Positions 8,177-15,834 of a stretch of 21,313 nucleotides of DNA are shown piece by piece. A model generated the notes under the pieces. The model saw only the letters and a list, made by a program, of their open reading frames with translations. It was not told the DNA's origin and made no database searches. This DNA comes from an uncultured Akkermansia sp. (GTDB taxonomy: Bacteria > Verrucomicrobiota > Verrucomicrobiia > Verrucomicrobiales > Akkermansiaceae): positions 1-21,313 of the forward strand of contig CAAFXA010000004.1 of assembly GCA_900766865.1 (NCBI GenBank), given 5' to 3'. How positions within the stretch are numbered: position 1 is the first letter of the stretch; each line of letters starts with the position of its first letter. Made by a program: the position numbers and the translations under genes.

Positions 8177-8806
8177 ATGAAGCATACCCTGTACCTGTTA
8201 CCCTTGCTCAGCCTGCTGTTGAACAGCTGCGCGTCCACCCTGCACAAATATTTCTTTGCTATGGGGCGGGAGGGTGAATGTGTGCAGCTGGCAGAGAAGA
8301 ACGCCATTTACCGAGCGGCAGATGGCAAGGTGTATGCACAGGGCTACCGCACCACCTTTACCCCTTGGCCCAATGATTACATGGCGGACATCTTTCATGG
8401 CCCGCGATACGAAAAACACATCGAGCCTGCGGCCGAAACTACACCCGTCTGGGGCGAGGTAAAGAAAACCCGCAAGGGCTGGCGGCGCACAGATTCCCCC
8501 TGGCGTACATCCATACCAAACCCCACTAGAATCCCCGACAGCCGACTGACAAAAGCGGGGCTCACACTGATGCATGCTCCGCATCAGGCAGAGGATAAAA
8601 CCATGTTTGCAGAAATCACCACACCCCTGCACCCCACCGCTCACGCACTGTACGCCTACCCCCTGGGAATGATAACTGTTTTCGCCATCGATACCCCTGC
8701 CACAGCCATTGGCAGCACGGCTGCAGTGCTCGGCGCTGCGGTGACAATCCCCTGCATCGAAATAGCCCAGCAAGTGGAATCTCTGTGGAAAGGAGAAAAA
8801 CGATGA
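8177..8806 (+). CDS. Lipoprotein, paralogue family member 1 (Y-x-Y-P-L / D-x-P-x-T)
   Basis: I do not recognise a named family. The 209-residue product has a lipoprotein signal (MKHTLYLLPLLSLLLNSC, lipidated Cys18). A variable middle follows with EGECVQL (32-38), VWGEV (91-95) and a Pro-Trp (108-109). The C-terminus is hydrophobic, with the signature HALYAYPL (156-163) followed nine residues later by DTPAT (172-176). The same layout recurs in the next two genes and in the gene ending at 17004, so these are paralogues. The C-terminal D-x-P-x-[TS] pattern faintly recalls YceK/YidQ (DUF1375) lipoproteins. The stop overlaps the next start as ATGA, indicating one operon and translational coupling. 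A membrane-attached envelope protein is the safe conclusion; function is unknown. Confidence 0.82.
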   Translation: MKHTLYLLPLLSLLLNSCASTLHKYFFAMGREGECVQLAEKNAIYRAADGKVYAQGYRTTFTPWPNDYMADIFHGPRYEKHIEPAAETTPVWGEVKKTRKGWRRTDSPWRTSIPNPTRIPDSRLTKAGLTLMHAPHQAEDKTMFAEITTPLHPTAHALYAYPLGMITVFAIDTPATAIGSTAAVLGAAVTIPCIEIAQQVESLWKGEKR

Positions 8807-9453
8807 CTAAGGTAGCAGCATGCGTACTGTCCCTCCTGCTCTGCAGTTGTACTGTGCAGACCTACAGGCACTTTGTCTACAAGTCACAAGAGGGCGAAAG
8901 CGTGCTCATTCCCTCCCACAATGAGTGGCGTTTCTACCGGGCAGGAAGCAAAACATACATCGAGGGCACACGCACGGCAACCATTCCCTACACGCCGACT
9001 TATGCCAGCGATATTATCGGGCTGAACACGCCCATCTGCGAACGCCACAAACCAAAGCCCGGAGCGGAACAGAAGACAGTTTACGCCGAAGTGGAGCTGC
9101 AGAATGAACAGGGAAGGCCCACCTGGCATCGGAAGGAAAAGCAAGGCCCATGGCTCGAAAAACTTCCGGAGCGGGCTCGACTCATACGCACCGACTCACA
9201 CATCAGCTTCGAGGATTTTTATCAGGGCAAAACTTTCCCGGGGCTGGATGTCCCCACCCGCCCGATGGAAGCTACAGCCACTGCCTGGTACAACTACCCG
9301 CTGGCAGGCGCCACCTTCGTGGCGGTGGATGTGCCTGCAACTGTGGCCGCAAACAGCATTCTGCTGATAGGCAGCCCCTTTTTCCTGATATCCTCCGGTT
9401 TTGAATGCCTGAGCGATTTTATATATAATCTCAGAAAAATTAAACACCAATGA
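8803..9453 (+). CDS. Lipoprotein, paralogue family member 2
   Basis: A 216-residue lipoprotein of the same family. The signal MTKVAACVLSLLLCSC gives lipidated Cys16 (lipobox L-C-S-C). Shared features are QEGES (29-33), VYAEVEL (93-99), GPWLEKLP (115-122), ATAWYNYPL (159-167) and, exactly nine residues after that Leu, DVPAT (176-180), then a hydrophobic end. The ATG is chosen because the signal peptide starts there, it overlaps the previous stop by 4 bases, and AAGGAG lies 7 bases upstream, one of the few good Shine-Dalgarno sites in the window. It also overlaps the next gene by 4 bases. Function unknown. Confidence 0.82.
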   Translation: MTKVAACVLSLLLCSCTVQTYRHFVYKSQEGESVLIPSHNEWRFYRAGSKTYIEGTRTATIPYTPTYASDIIGLNTPICERHKPKPGAEQKTVYAEVELQNEQGRPTWHRKEKQGPWLEKLPERARLIRTDSHISFEDFYQGKTFPGLDVPTRPMEATATAWYNYPLAGATFVAVDVPATVAANSILLIGSPFFLISSGFECLSDFIYNLRKIKHQ

Positions 9454-10079
9454 ATAAGTTTCTTCTCTCCTTGCTATGCTGCCTGCTGAGCAGCTGCATT
9501 TTCCACACCGGCAAATGCCTTTACCTCCATGGGCAGGAAGGCACCTGCCTGCTGACTGACAGCGTACAGCTCTGGAAAGCCGGGGACAAAGTTTATGTGG
9601 AAGCAGTGCGCGCTCCCTTCCGACTGCGGGAAAGCAGTATGATGAGCTCCATCAACGATGCCTCCGACACCGAATACTACATTGCACCAGGCACTCCGCG
9701 CACCCGCGTTTATGGTGAGGTGGAGCTGCACCACGACTGCTGCAAGGACTGCGGCCATAGCTGGAAACGAAAAAACACCCCATGGCTGAGCGAAAAACCA
9801 GTCGGAGCCGTGAAATTCCGCCACTATCGCCCGGCCCGCAAGGCCCGCCTGCATCTGATGAAGGGAGAGGAAGCCCTGGCTGACGAAGCCCCCCACGCAA
9901 CCGCCCGCGCTCTGTATGCTTACCCCCTGGCCGCAGTGTGCCTTGCAGGCTTCGACATACCCGTCACTATCGCAACCAATACAGGCATGTTTGTCGGAGG
10001 GCTCATTGTCATGCCCTTCTACATGCTCTTTACGGAGTACAGCACCCACGCCACAGAATGGCACAGTGCGAGGCCATAA
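9450..10079 (+). CDS. Lipoprotein, paralogue family member 3
   Basis: A 209-residue lipoprotein with signal MNKFLLSLLCCLLSSC (lipidated Cys16). It aligns with its two upstream neighbours at QEGTCLL (29-35), GDKVYVE (45-51), RVYGEVEL (86-93), TPWLSEKP (110-117), RALYAYPL (153-160) and DIPVT (169-173), followed by a strongly hydrophobic C-terminal segment. Five Cys besides the lipidated one fall in the mature part, including CCKDC (97-101), unlike the other members; this could bind metal or form disulfides (inference). It is the last gene of the triplet, and no clear terminator follows before the opp promoter. Confidence 0.82.
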   Translation: MNKFLLSLLCCLLSSCIFHTGKCLYLHGQEGTCLLTDSVQLWKAGDKVYVEAVRAPFRLRESSMMSSINDASDTEYYIAPGTPRTRVYGEVELHHDCCKDCGHSWKRKNTPWLSEKPVGAVKFRHYRPARKARLHLMKGEEALADEAPHATARALYAYPLAAVCLAGFDIPVTIATNTGMFVGGLIVMPFYMLFTEYSTHATEWHSARP

Positions 10080-10175
10080 GAGCATAGAACCGGCCTGCTA
10101 ATCGGGACGACTGTTTTGCTGAGCTCACTCGATAATGTTCCTGTGAGCGATGTCGTGTTCGGGCATCAAAATGAC

Positions 10176-10204
10176 TTGCAAGGAAAGGGCGAATATGCTA
10201 GACT
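10176..10204 (+). promoter_or_regulatory. Sigma70-like promoter of oppABC, near-leaderless with GTG start
   Basis: TTGCAA (10176-10181), 17-base spacer, TAGACT (10199-10204), then 7 bases (CGCGCCC) to GTG 10212. Upstream at about 10121-10146 lies a weak GCTCAC/GTGAGC inverted repeat of unknown meaning. Confidence 0.72.
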
Positions 10205-10211
10205 CGCGCCC

Positions 10212-11831
10212 GTGAGACGGATAACCGCCATAGTGGCGCTGGCCTGTATGCTGACGGGGTGCGGCGAGCAGAAAAGTTCTGCAGAGAGATTTGCGGAGGC
10301 GGGGGTACTCGTGCTAGGCAACAACTCCGAACCCCAGAGCCAGGACCCACACAAGGCAACGGCTGTGGCAGATGGCAAAATCATCTGCACACTGCTGGAG
10401 GGGCTGGTGCGCCCCTCTGCCACTACAGATGGCGAGGTGCTGCCCGGCATGGCAACAAGTTGGGAACACAATGCGCAGGCAGATGTATGGACATTTCACC
10501 TCAACCCGGCGGCAAAATGGAGCGATGGCACCCCGCTGACCGCCCATGATTTCGTATACGCTTACAAGCGCCTGCTGCACCCGCAATTTGCCGGCAAGTA
10601 CGCCGAAATGCTCTACCCGCTGCATCATGCAGAAGCCTATAACAAAGGCCAATGCCCATGGGAGCAAGTGGGTGTTAAAGCCACCGACGCCCAGACCCTG
10701 CAGCTCACCCTGAGCGGCCCCACGCCGCACCTGCCGCGCCTGCTGCTGCACTACACATGGTACCCCATTCCCGCCCACAAAGTAGAAGCACTGGGTGGCA
10801 TGCTGGACCGCCGCAGCCTGTGGACACGCCCGGAAAACTGGGTGGGCAATGGTGCGTATGTACTGGATGCCCACAGATTTAACGATTTTCTGAGCGTGCG
10901 CCCCAACCCGCTCTACCTGCGTGCCGGAGAACTGAAAAACAGAGGAATCCGATTCCAGCCCATTGTAAACGGCTATACCGAAACGCGCATGTACATGGGC
11001 GGCAAACTGCACATCTCTAACAATGTACCGCCGGAAATGCTCTCACACGCCGCGGCAGAGCACCCGCAGGATTTCTGCCGCGACCCCTACTACTGCACGA
11101 TTTTCTACCGACTGAACACGGCCCGCCCACCACTGAACGACCTGCGCGTGCGCCGGGCTCTGAGCCTGGCTATAGACCGCGAGGCACTGGTGGGCAAGGT
11201 GGTACGTGGAGCCGGCAGCCCCACCACTACCTTTACGCCGCCGGGTGCAGGCTATGCAGTAAACGCCCCTGCCCAACCGGCCACACAAGCGCAGCGCGAG
11301 GAAGAAGCCCGCAGGCTGCTGGCCGAGGCTGGCTACACCGGGGGTAAGGGATTCCCGGTGCTGGAGCTCATGACAACCTCCCGCGATGTTCAACGCGTCA
11401 TGGCAGAGACCATCCAGGCGATGTGGGAAAAGGTGCTGGGCATCCATGTAGACATCCGTTCCTGCGAATGGACGGCCTACAAAGCAGCCCAGCAGAACAT
11501 GGAGTACGACATTTCCTCATCCTCCTGGAGCGGCGATTATCTGGACCCGGCCACCTTTGTGGAGCTGTGGCGCAGCGGTGGCGGCAACAACTGCACCGAC
11601 TGGGGAAACGCGGACTTTGACGCAGCCCTGGCCGCAGCACGCAGCACCGGCAATGCAGAGGCACGCCGCACTCATCTTCAGCGGGCAGAGGAGCTCATGC
11701 TCCAGTCGCAGCCTATCCTGCCCCTCTACCACAGCCAGCGCACCTACCTGCGCTCATCCCGCCATGTCGGCGGCTGGCAGCCGCGCCTGCTGGACAATTT
11801 CCCCCTCGATGCCGTGCAAGTGAAGCCATGA
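10212..11831 (+). CDS. oppA: Oligopeptide ABC transporter, substrate-binding lipoprotein
   Basis: A periplasmic solute-binding protein of family 5 (OppA/DppA) that captures peptides for import by OppB/OppC. It has 539 residues, starting at GTG with a lipoprotein signal (RRITAIVALACMLTGC, Cys17). Family landmarks are DPHKATAVADGKI near the N-terminus, WTFHLNPAAKWSDGTPLTAHDFVYA, RVRRALSLAIDREALV and SWSGDYLDPATFVELW with a Trp-Gly (TDWGN) after it. An upstream ATG at 10116 is in frame but would bury the signal peptide behind 32 non-hydrophobic residues and lies upstream of the promoter, so GTG 10212 is preferred. The stop overlaps oppB as ATGA. Confidence 0.93.
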   Translation: MRRITAIVALACMLTGCGEQKSSAERFAEAGVLVLGNNSEPQSQDPHKATAVADGKIICTLLEGLVRPSATTDGEVLPGMATSWEHNAQADVWTFHLNPAAKWSDGTPLTAHDFVYAYKRLLHPQFAGKYAEMLYPLHHAEAYNKGQCPWEQVGVKATDAQTLQLTLSGPTPHLPRLLLHYTWYPIPAHKVEALGGMLDRRSLWTRPENWVGNGAYVLDAHRFNDFLSVRPNPLYLRAGELKNRGIRFQPIVNGYTETRMYMGGKLHISNNVPPEMLSHAAAEHPQDFCRDPYYCTIFYRLNTARPPLNDLRVRRALSLAIDREALVGKVVRGAGSPTTTFTPPGAGYAVNAPAQPATQAQREEEARRLLAEAGYTGGKGFPVLELMTTSRDVQRVMAETIQAMWEKVLGIHVDIRSCEWTAYKAAQQNMEYDISSSSWSGDYLDPATFVELWRSGGGNNCTDWGNADFDAALAAARSTGNAEARRTHLQRAEELMLQSQPILPLYHSQRTYLRSSRHVGGWQPRLLDNFPLDAVQVKP

Positions 11832-12757
11832 TTAAGTTACTCCTCAAGCGACTGGCACAGGGCGCGCTCGTGGTGTTTGTGCTGGAGACAATCACCTTCT
11901 TCCTGGTACGCATGCTCCCGGGCAATCCCTTCCTGGGCGAACGAAAATTGCCGCAGCATGTCATGGAACAGCTCAATGCCCTCTATGGGCTGGACCAAAG
12001 CGCACCGGTGCAATATTTCAATTACTGGAAAAACATCCTCACGCAGGGAGATTTCGGGCCCTCGCTGGTGCGGGAAGGCATGCAGGTAAGCGACATCATA
12101 GCGGAGGCCTTCCCCGTATCCCTGTGGCTGGGTATACTGGGCATGGGGATTGCAATTCTCGTGGGTATACCGGCAGGCATGCTGGCGGCACGCTGCAAGA
12201 ACCGCTGGCCGGATGCTCTGCTCATGTTTGCCGCCATGCTGGGTATCTGCGTACCGGCTTTTGTAATAGCTCCCATCTTCGGCAAAACGCTCGGCATGCA
12301 TGTGCCGGGTCTTAGCGTGGCAGGATGGGATAATCCCCTCTGCGCCGTACTTCCCGCCCTCACACTGGGGCTTATCAATGCAGCGTATCTTGCCCGCCTC
12401 ACCCGAGGTGGTATGCTGGAGGTGCTCTCGCAGGATTTCATGCGCACCGCACGCGCCAAAGGTGCCGGGGCCGTGCGCCAGCTGGTGGTACATGCCCTGC
12501 GCAGCGGCCTGCTGCCGGCGGTGTCGTACCTGGGCCCGGCCTTTGCAGCCCTCATCACCGGGTCCTTTGTGGTAGAAACCTGTTTCCAGGTGCCGGGCAT
12601 GGGACTGCACTTTGTAAACGCCACCACAGACCGCGACTATTTCCTCATCCAGGGCCTTGTACTCTGCTACGGCGTGCTCATTGTTGGCGCCAACCTCATC
12701 GTCGACCTCGCCCTCGTAGCCCTCAATCCACGCCTGCGTTCGCAGGGTGCAGCATAA
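11828..12757 (+). CDS. oppB: Oligopeptide ABC transporter permease OppB
   Basis: The first inner-membrane permease subunit of the peptide importer. It has 309 residues and about six membrane helices. An N-terminal LLLKRLAQGALVVFVLETIT helix is followed by the family motif RMLPGNPF, and the cytoplasmic EAA loop (FMRTARAKGAGAVRQLVVHAL, about 200-220) contacts the ATPase. It overlaps oppA by 4 bases. Confidence 0.94.
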   Translation: MIKLLLKRLAQGALVVFVLETITFFLVRMLPGNPFLGERKLPQHVMEQLNALYGLDQSAPVQYFNYWKNILTQGDFGPSLVREGMQVSDIIAEAFPVSLWLGILGMGIAILVGIPAGMLAARCKNRWPDALLMFAAMLGICVPAFVIAPIFGKTLGMHVPGLSVAGWDNPLCAVLPALTLGLINAAYLARLTRGGMLEVLSQDFMRTARAKGAGAVRQLVVHALRSGLLPAVSYLGPAFAALITGSFVVETCFQVPGMGLHFVNATTDRDYFLIQGLVLCYGVLIVGANLIVDLALVALNPRLRSQGAA

Positions 12758-12770
12758 AAACTCCACCGCC

Positions 12771-13715
12771 ATGGCCAAATCAACATACACGCAAGGAAAC
12801 TCCCTCTGGCAGGACGCCATGCAGCGCCTCAGCCGCAATCGTGCTGCCATGGTATCCCTGGGCTTTCTGCTGCTCATGGTGCTGGCCTGCTTCGTGCTGC
12901 CGCTCTTCCCCTGCATCGCTAACCCGAATACCACAGACCTCAACAACATTGCAGGCCCCTGCTCCTGGGCTCATCCCTTCGGCACAGACCAACTGGGGCG
13001 CGACCTGCTGGCCCGTGTTCTCTACGGGGGGCGCATCTCTCTGCTGGTAGGACTGGTTGCCACGGTTGTGGCACTGCTCATCGGCTTGGTGTACGGCCTC
13101 ATATCCGGCTATGTGGGCGGACGGACGGATGCCTTCATGATGCGCACAGTGGATGTTCTCTTTGCGCTGCCCTTCATTGTGCTGGTTATCGTGTTCTCGC
13201 TGAGCATCGAGGAACCCAGCCGCCGGCTCACGGCTACTATTGTGGAGGCCACCGGCTGGCGCCGCGAAGCTGTTGCCCCCATCCTCGGTCTGGTGCCGCT
13301 CTTCATTGCCATCGGCTCGCTGGGCTGGCTCACCCTCGCCCGAATCGTCCGCACTCAGACACTCGAAATCAAGGGGCAGGAGTTCATCATGGCCGCTCAA
13401 TCCCTCGGCCTTGGCCACCTCAATATCCTTTTCCGCCACATCGCGCCCAATCTGCTGGGCACAGTAGTAGTATACACCACCCTGGCCGTGCCGGGTATCA
13501 TGCTTACGGAGTCCACCCTCTCCTTTATCGGGCTGGGTGTTAAGGCTCCTAATTCTTCCTGGGGCACCCTTATCAAGGAAGGCGCCGACCGCATGGAGGT
13601 CACACCGGAGCTGCTCTTCTTCCCCGCACTCTTCTTCTGCCTCACTCTGCTGGCGCTCAACTTCCTGGGCGACGGCCTGCGCGATGCCATCGACCCCAAA
13701 TCAGCTAAGGACTGA
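12771..13715 (+). CDS. oppC: Oligopeptide ABC transporter permease OppC
   Basis: The second permease subunit, 314 residues. It shows the OppC N-terminus (SLWQDAMQRLSRNRAAMVSL), the HPFGTDQLGRDLLARVLYGGRISL motif, and the EAA loop FIMAAQSLGLGHLNILFRHI. The C-terminus (NFLGDGLRDAIDPKSAKD) is typical and shows the gene is complete. ATG 12771 is chosen, 13 bases after oppB; a GTG at 12747, inside oppB, would add eight residues. No oppD or oppF ATPase gene follows, so the importer must use ATPases encoded elsewhere. Confidence 0.94.
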   Translation: MAKSTYTQGNSLWQDAMQRLSRNRAAMVSLGFLLLMVLACFVLPLFPCIANPNTTDLNNIAGPCSWAHPFGTDQLGRDLLARVLYGGRISLLVGLVATVVALLIGLVYGLISGYVGGRTDAFMMRTVDVLFALPFIVLVIVFSLSIEEPSRRLTATIVEATGWRREAVAPILGLVPLFIAIGSLGWLTLARIVRTQTLEIKGQEFIMAAQSLGLGHLNILFRHIAPNLLGTVVVYTTLAVPGIMLTESTLSFIGLGVKAPNSSWGTLIKEGADRMEVTPELLFFPALFFCLTLLALNFLGDGLRDAIDPKSAKD

Positions 13716-13724
13716 TTAATAGAC

Positions 13725-13768
13725 AAATTGGGCGCCTCTAAAAACCAAAGGGCGCCAAAGTCCAATTT
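13725..13768 (+). repeat. Two-part inverted repeat just after oppC, possible opp terminator or attenuator
   Basis: Ten bases after the oppC stop, AAATTG-GGCGCC (13725-13736) can pair with GGCGCC (13751-13756) and CAATTT (13763-13768). The loop is 14 bases and one strand carries a 6-base bulge. GGGCGCC is also a direct repeat. Only a short T tract follows, so termination is plausible but weak. Confidence 0.45.
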
Positions 13769-13842
13769 ATCGCTCGTGCCTGACGTTGGTCTCTATATCT
13801 AAACTTCCCCACCTGCTTCAACATTCTTTATCACCACGAAAA

Positions 13843-13876
13843 AGCCCCGAACCCGTAAAGAAACGGATTCGGGGCT
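13843..13876 (-). terminator. Intrinsic terminator of the C39 peptidase operon
   Basis: A 9-bp stem AGCCCCGAA/TTCGGGGCT continues after one C/A mismatch with CCGT/ACGG and closes with a 6-base loop. Reading on the minus strand it lies 27 bases after the stop at 13904 and is followed by TTTTTCG, giving a classical rho-independent terminator. It may also stop readthrough from opp on the plus strand, where the trailing tract is poorer (GTTTGTTG). Confidence 0.85.
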
Positions 13877-13903
13877 GTTTGTTGAATGGTCACAACAGGT
13901 GAT

Positions 13904-14554
13904 TTACTTTACCTGCTTGTTTTCATCGGGACGCTCAGCTGCTTCCTCATCGTAGCGCTCGGATTCTGTTTCTGCATACGTCTCCTCCAGATAGAGTTCC
14001 AGATTCTCATCATTCAGCGAAGCATCTTCCGTAAACAGAAGCGAGCGGGTTTTCATATCAATATAGTACTCTCCGTTTGGAGCAGTGGCATTAAGCATAT
14101 CCTCTCGGGATTTTGCCGACTCCTCCTCTTCTTCGTCTTCTTCACTATTGCCGTTCGGCAGAGGCACCCCAGGAGCATTAGGAGTCTCCGGCGGTTCGGG
14201 AGTACCCAGAGATACGGGTGGAATGACAGGCATGGGCTGCGTCTGCTCTTCAGACGCATCACCTTGCTCATCTTCCTCTTCTGGTTCAGGCTCTGGCTCG
14301 CTCTCAACGACCTGCACCTTTTGCGAGGCGGGTTGTTCAGTCTTAACCACTTTCTTTACCACAGACTTGGTGCGAGGGCGACATGCTTTCGTCTCCTGCT
14401 CGTCGCCACTCTGAGAAAGAGCTACTAACAACCCAACGAGCAATGCACCTATTAAGCACCACACGATAGCCATATTATGGGGCTGTTTTTTAGCCCCGCC
14501 TCTGCGGCCGCGTATACGCACAAAGCGCCTTTTTACTGTGGTTTTCGCAGCCAT
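13904..14554 (-). CDS. Single-pass membrane protein with acidic, proline-rich disordered ectodomain
   Basis: A 216-residue protein of no recognised family. The N-terminus is strongly basic (KTTVKRRFVRIRGRRGGAKK), followed by one membrane helix (about 29-47, AIVWCLIGALLVGLLVALS), so an N-in topology with a periplasmic C-terminus is expected. Beyond it come a Lys-rich stretch, then low-complexity acidic and proline-rich sequence (EPEPEPEEEDEQ at about 86-97, EEDEEEEE around 138-146) with no globular domain. It starts 6 bases after the stop of the C39-like peptidase gene, so the two are cotranscribed. A tether, cofactor or substrate of that peptidase is possible (inference). Confidence 0.75.
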   Translation of the reverse strand: MAAKTTVKRRFVRIRGRRGGAKKQPHNMAIVWCLIGALLVGLLVALSQSGDEQETKACRPRTKSVVKKVVKTEQPASQKVQVVESEPEPEPEEEDEQGDASEEQTQPMPVIPPVSLGTPEPPETPNAPGVPLPNGNSEEDEEEEESAKSREDMLNATAPNGEYYIDMKTRSLLFTEDASLNDENLELYLEETYAETESERYDEEAAERPDENKQVK

Positions 14555-14560
14555 TTCAGT

Positions 14561-15715
14561 TTATCGATTAGGAATGGCTACATAAAGGCCATCAGTCAGC
14601 TCTGCAGCTTTTTTAATACTCATGGGCTTCATTTCGTGCCCCTGCCCCCACGAATCAGTATAATAAATCTCATGAGTCGACGTATTATATCCGATAATCA
14701 TTCGCATGTGCCCGGGAATACTCCAGCAAAGGGGGACACCCGAATTAATATAATACTTAACAAGGTTCATGAAGTCAGACTGAGCGATTGAGAGCGACAT
14801 TGAAGTGAACCCAAATCGACGTCCTGTTTCGGACAAATAGCTTACCAGAGCATTCTGATAAGTACCACGTTCAGGATCCGTGTTGCAAAGCTGTGCCAGC
14901 GCATGCTGGTCTACAGCATCAGCGCCATAATAGGCAAAAATGCGAGCGATTGTGGCTACCACGCAATACCCCTTCTGCCCCTGATCTACCATGGGAACTC
15001 CAGCGATATATACCTTACCACCTTCCTTTTTCACATTCTTCAACAGCCAAGCCGCATTAGAAAAATTCTCAGCGCCGCCTGTAGCAATAGACTCCGGGGT
15101 CGGCCCCATCTTCAGACGGATAAACTCGGGACGAATCTGCCCATTCCCCTGGTCGGTAGCAGAGGCCTCCAGCAGAAGCACGCCATCCTCCCATTCCCAG
15201 AACCAATGGCTCAACCCCGACACACCCACATGATCCTCATCACCTTTACCCTTGGACTCGCGCACATAACCAACACCAGCAGTCATCTTATCAAGTTCCT
15301 TGATACTCTTCCGGATAAGTTTTGCAAACTCCTCTTTGGAAATCTCGCCATCGTCACCACGATTATAGACAAGCCCCAGCATATTCAGAGTATCATTGCT
15401 GTCGCGATCCCAGCGCACAATCGTCTCGCCAAATTCGAGATCACCAATCGTCAGGTCACTGTCATCCTTGAGGCTGGCTTTTCTCTTTTCGGCACTGGTA
15501 TCCGCCCCGGCTACAGTCAGACGCGGGCAGAGACGAATCGTATAGTCATCGATAGGCATGTAGCGAAGGCCAACAAAATCGGAAGAACAAACACCCTGAC
15601 GATCCTTACGCCAGATGGAACCGCTAGCGAGCTCGGAAGCCAAATCCACAGCAGAGAGGCTCAGCGCGCTAGCCAACAGGGTTACAGCACAGATAAGAGA
15701 ATGTTTCGTAGCCAT
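14561..15715 (-). CDS. Secreted C39-like (papain-fold) cysteine peptidase
   Basis: A 384-residue exported protein with signal peptide MATKHSLICAVTLLASALSLSA. The first two thirds match nothing I recognise; they include a degenerate EF-hand-like stretch (NRGDDGEISKEE, 118-129). The C-terminal third has the C39 layout: VDQGQKGYCVVATIARIFAYYG with candidate nucleophile Cys251 and Gln245/Gln247 as oxyanion residue, GHMRMIIGYN with His336, and YYTDSWGQGH with Asp354. Proteolysis of a periplasmic or surface substrate is inferred. An earlier in-frame ATG at 15745 would lie upstream of the -10 box, so 15715 is the start. The small anchored protein follows 6 bases downstream. Confidence 0.8.
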   Translation of the reverse strand: MATKHSLICAVTLLASALSLSAVDLASELASGSIWRKDRQGVCSSDFVGLRYMPIDDYTIRLCPRLTVAGADTSAEKRKASLKDDSDLTIGDLEFGETIVRWDRDSNDTLNMLGLVYNRGDDGEISKEEFAKLIRKSIKELDKMTAGVGYVRESKGKGDEDHVGVSGLSHWFWEWEDGVLLLEASATDQGNGQIRPEFIRLKMGPTPESIATGGAENFSNAAWLLKNVKKEGGKVYIAGVPMVDQGQKGYCVVATIARIFAYYGADAVDQHALAQLCNTDPERGTYQNALVSYLSETGRRFGFTSMSLSIAQSDFMNLVKYYINSGVPLCWSIPGHMRMIIGYNTSTHEIYYTDSWGQGHEMKPMSIKKAAELTDGLYVAIPNR

Positions 15716-15724
15716 GACGCGGGA

Positions 15725-15753
15725 AATATACCAGAATCTAAACAAAAAAGCAA
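15725..15753 (-). promoter_or_regulatory. Sigma70-like promoter of the C39 peptidase operon, near-leaderless
   Basis: TTGCTT (15753-15748), 17-base spacer, TATATT (15730-15725) on the minus strand, then 9 bases to ATG 15715. It is divergent from the promoter of the GcvT/YgfZ-like gene. Confidence 0.7.
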
Positions 15754-15798
15754 GACTTTTCGCAGAAGGGATTATTTTTAACAGTTTGAGCTAACTTC

Positions 15799-15826
15799 TT
15801 GTATAACTGTAGGAAATGATTACAAT
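15799..15826 (+). promoter_or_regulatory. Probable promoter of the GcvT/YgfZ-like gene, near-leaderless
   Basis: TTGTAT (15799-15804), 16-base spacer, TACAAT (15821-15826), then 8 bases to ATG 15835. The -35 match is weaker than in the other promoters listed. Confidence 0.55.
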
Positions 15827-15834
15827 CCCGGGAT

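Noticed and set aside
10121..10146. GCTCAC/GTGAGC inverted repeat upstream of oppA as a terminator or operator
   Set aside because: Only six pairs around a 14-base loop with no T tract and no known operator match; it may be chance.
11837..12949. A 370-codon minus-strand frame antisense to oppB/oppC
   Set aside because: It spans two genuine permease genes and has no membrane or domain signature of its own.
15326..15362. EF-hand-like loop N-x-G-x-D-G-x-I-S-x-x-E in the C39-like protein
   Set aside because: Position 1 is Asn and position 3 is Gly instead of acidic residues, so calcium binding cannot be claimed; it is only mentioned in the gene entry.
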